Below are positions 4,797-5,365 of a stretch of DNA of 5,365 bases, piece after piece. Each line of letters opens with the position of its first letter. Position 1 is the stretch's first letter. The notes beneath the pieces are model-generated. The model was not told where the DNA came from. It saw only the letters and a program-made list of their open reading frames with translations, and searched no databases. This DNA comes from Rickettsia typhi (GTDB lineage Bacteria > Pseudomonadota > Alphaproteobacteria > Rickettsiales > UBA1997): contig CAMDGT010000094.1 in assembly GCA_945898025.1 (NCBI GenBank), positions 1 through 5,365 of the forward strand, in the 5' to 3' direction. The translations under genes and the position numbers were made by a program.

Positions 4797-5365
4797 ATGA
4801 ATAATATTGAAAAAATTCTTACTTATGCAAAAAATCAGTCTTGCTCAGATGTACATTTATCATCAGGATCACCGCCAATTTTAAGAATCAATGGCGAAAT
4901 AGTTCATATTCCAAACACTCCGATTCTTAATCATGATTCAATTCTACAAATGATTCACTCAGTCATGAGCGAAGAGCAAAAAAAAGAATTTGAACAAAAA
5001 TTAGATCTTGACTTTGCAATACAAATTGGTGAAAAAATGCGGTTTAGAGTGAACGTCTTCAATAATTTAAAAGGTGCGGCAGCGGTTTTTCGTGAAATAC
5101 CAACTGAAATTAAAAGCTTAGAAAAATTAAACGCTCCCGATATCATCAAAGAGTTAGCGGAGCATAGTCATAAGGGAATGATTCTAGTAGTGGGGCCAAC
5201 CGGTAGCGGTAAATCAACTACTTTAGCAGGAATGATCGATTACATCAACTCTAACCACACTTCTCACATATTAACAGTTGAAGACCCTGTAGAATTTGTT
5301 CATAAATCAAAGAAATCATTGATTAATCAAAGAGAAGTTGGCAAAAATACCAAATCATTTGCCAG
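4797..5365 (+). CDS. pilT: Type IV pilus retraction ATPase PilT (5' part, runs off the right edge)
   Basis: The first 189 codons of a PilT/GspE-superfamily ATPase are present, open to the window end with no stop. PilT is the cytoplasmic hexameric motor that depolymerises type IV pili, powering twitching motility and often DNA uptake. The N-terminal PAS-like domain has SDVHLSSGSPP (17-27) and RINGEI (30-35). The core follows with FRVNVFNN (83-90), the arginine-containing VFREIP (97-102), the Walker A motif GPTGSGKST (133-141) and the Asp-box VEDPVEFVH (161-169), then INQREVG (176-182). The start at residue 1 puts SDVHLS at its usual PilT position, so the ATG at 4797 is well supported despite no Shine-Dalgarno. 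The Walker B and His-box lie beyond the window. PilU or PilB are alternatives, but the short N-terminal domain argues against PilB and the Asn-Gln-Arg-Glu-Val-Gly segment favours PilT. Confidence 0.92.
   Translation, partial: MNNIEKILTYAKNQSCSDVHLSSGSPPILRINGEIVHIPNTPILNHDSILQMIHSVMSEEQKKEFEQKLDLDFAIQIGEKMRFRVNVFNNLKGAAAVFREIPTEIKSLEKLNAPDIIKELAEHSHKGMILVVGPTGSGKSTTLAGMIDYINSNHTSHILTVEDPVEFVHKSKKSLINQREVGKNTKSFA

Noticed and set aside
4955..5149. 64-codon minus-strand open frame
   Set aside because: It is antisense to the conserved PilT coding region and is a shadow.
1..5365. CRISPR arrays, tRNA or rRNA genes, riboswitches
   Set aside because: I scanned for regularly spaced repeats, cloverleaf-like segments and known conserved RNA cores and saw none.

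Overview
The window is strongly AT-rich in both genes and spacers. None of the six start codons I place has a recognisable Shine-Dalgarno sequence. Lys/Asn/Ile-rich proteins, a decayed transposase end and a long gene-poor flank suggest a reduced or host-associated bacterium. A Rickettsiales- or Holosporales-like proteobacterium would fit, but that is inference from composition and gene style; no 16S or other lineage marker is present.

Layout. Bases 1-660 hold no intact gene. They contain a possible C-terminal end of a gene running in from the left (2-88), three tandem 17-bp units (146-196), a broken minus-strand reading frame (246-374), and the C-terminal 58 codons of an IS1595-family transposase (419-595) with a candidate IS end near 609. 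Bases 661-2551 form a tight plus-strand operon: a RidA/YjgF enamine deaminase, a VOC (glyoxalase-fold) protein and a PLP-dependent serine/threonine dehydratase or serine racemase-like enzyme, separated by 6 and 7 bases. Bases 2552-2713 carry a large imperfect palindrome and an AT-rich direct repeat containing TATAAT boxes. Bases 2714-3751 encode an unrecognised 345-residue protein with a glycine-rich hydrophobic segment and two duplicated peptide modules. It converges, with an 11-base gap, on an SDR oxidoreductase (4521-3763, minus) that lacks the catalytic tyrosine. The 275-base divergent spacer that follows probably holds promoters for both neighbours. The window ends inside pilT (from 4797), which encodes the type IV pilus retraction ATPase.

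How the genes fit together. Serine/threonine dehydratases release reactive enamines (2-aminoacrylate, 2-aminocrotonate), and RidA proteins hydrolyse these to 2-oxo acids. Having source and detoxifier in one operon is therefore a coherent unit, with the VOC protein as the unexplained member. The 345-residue protein, the SDR and PilT have no evident functional link to that unit. The least described elements are the 345-residue repeat-flanked protein, the palindrome abutting the dehydratase stop codon, and the Tyr-less SDR.
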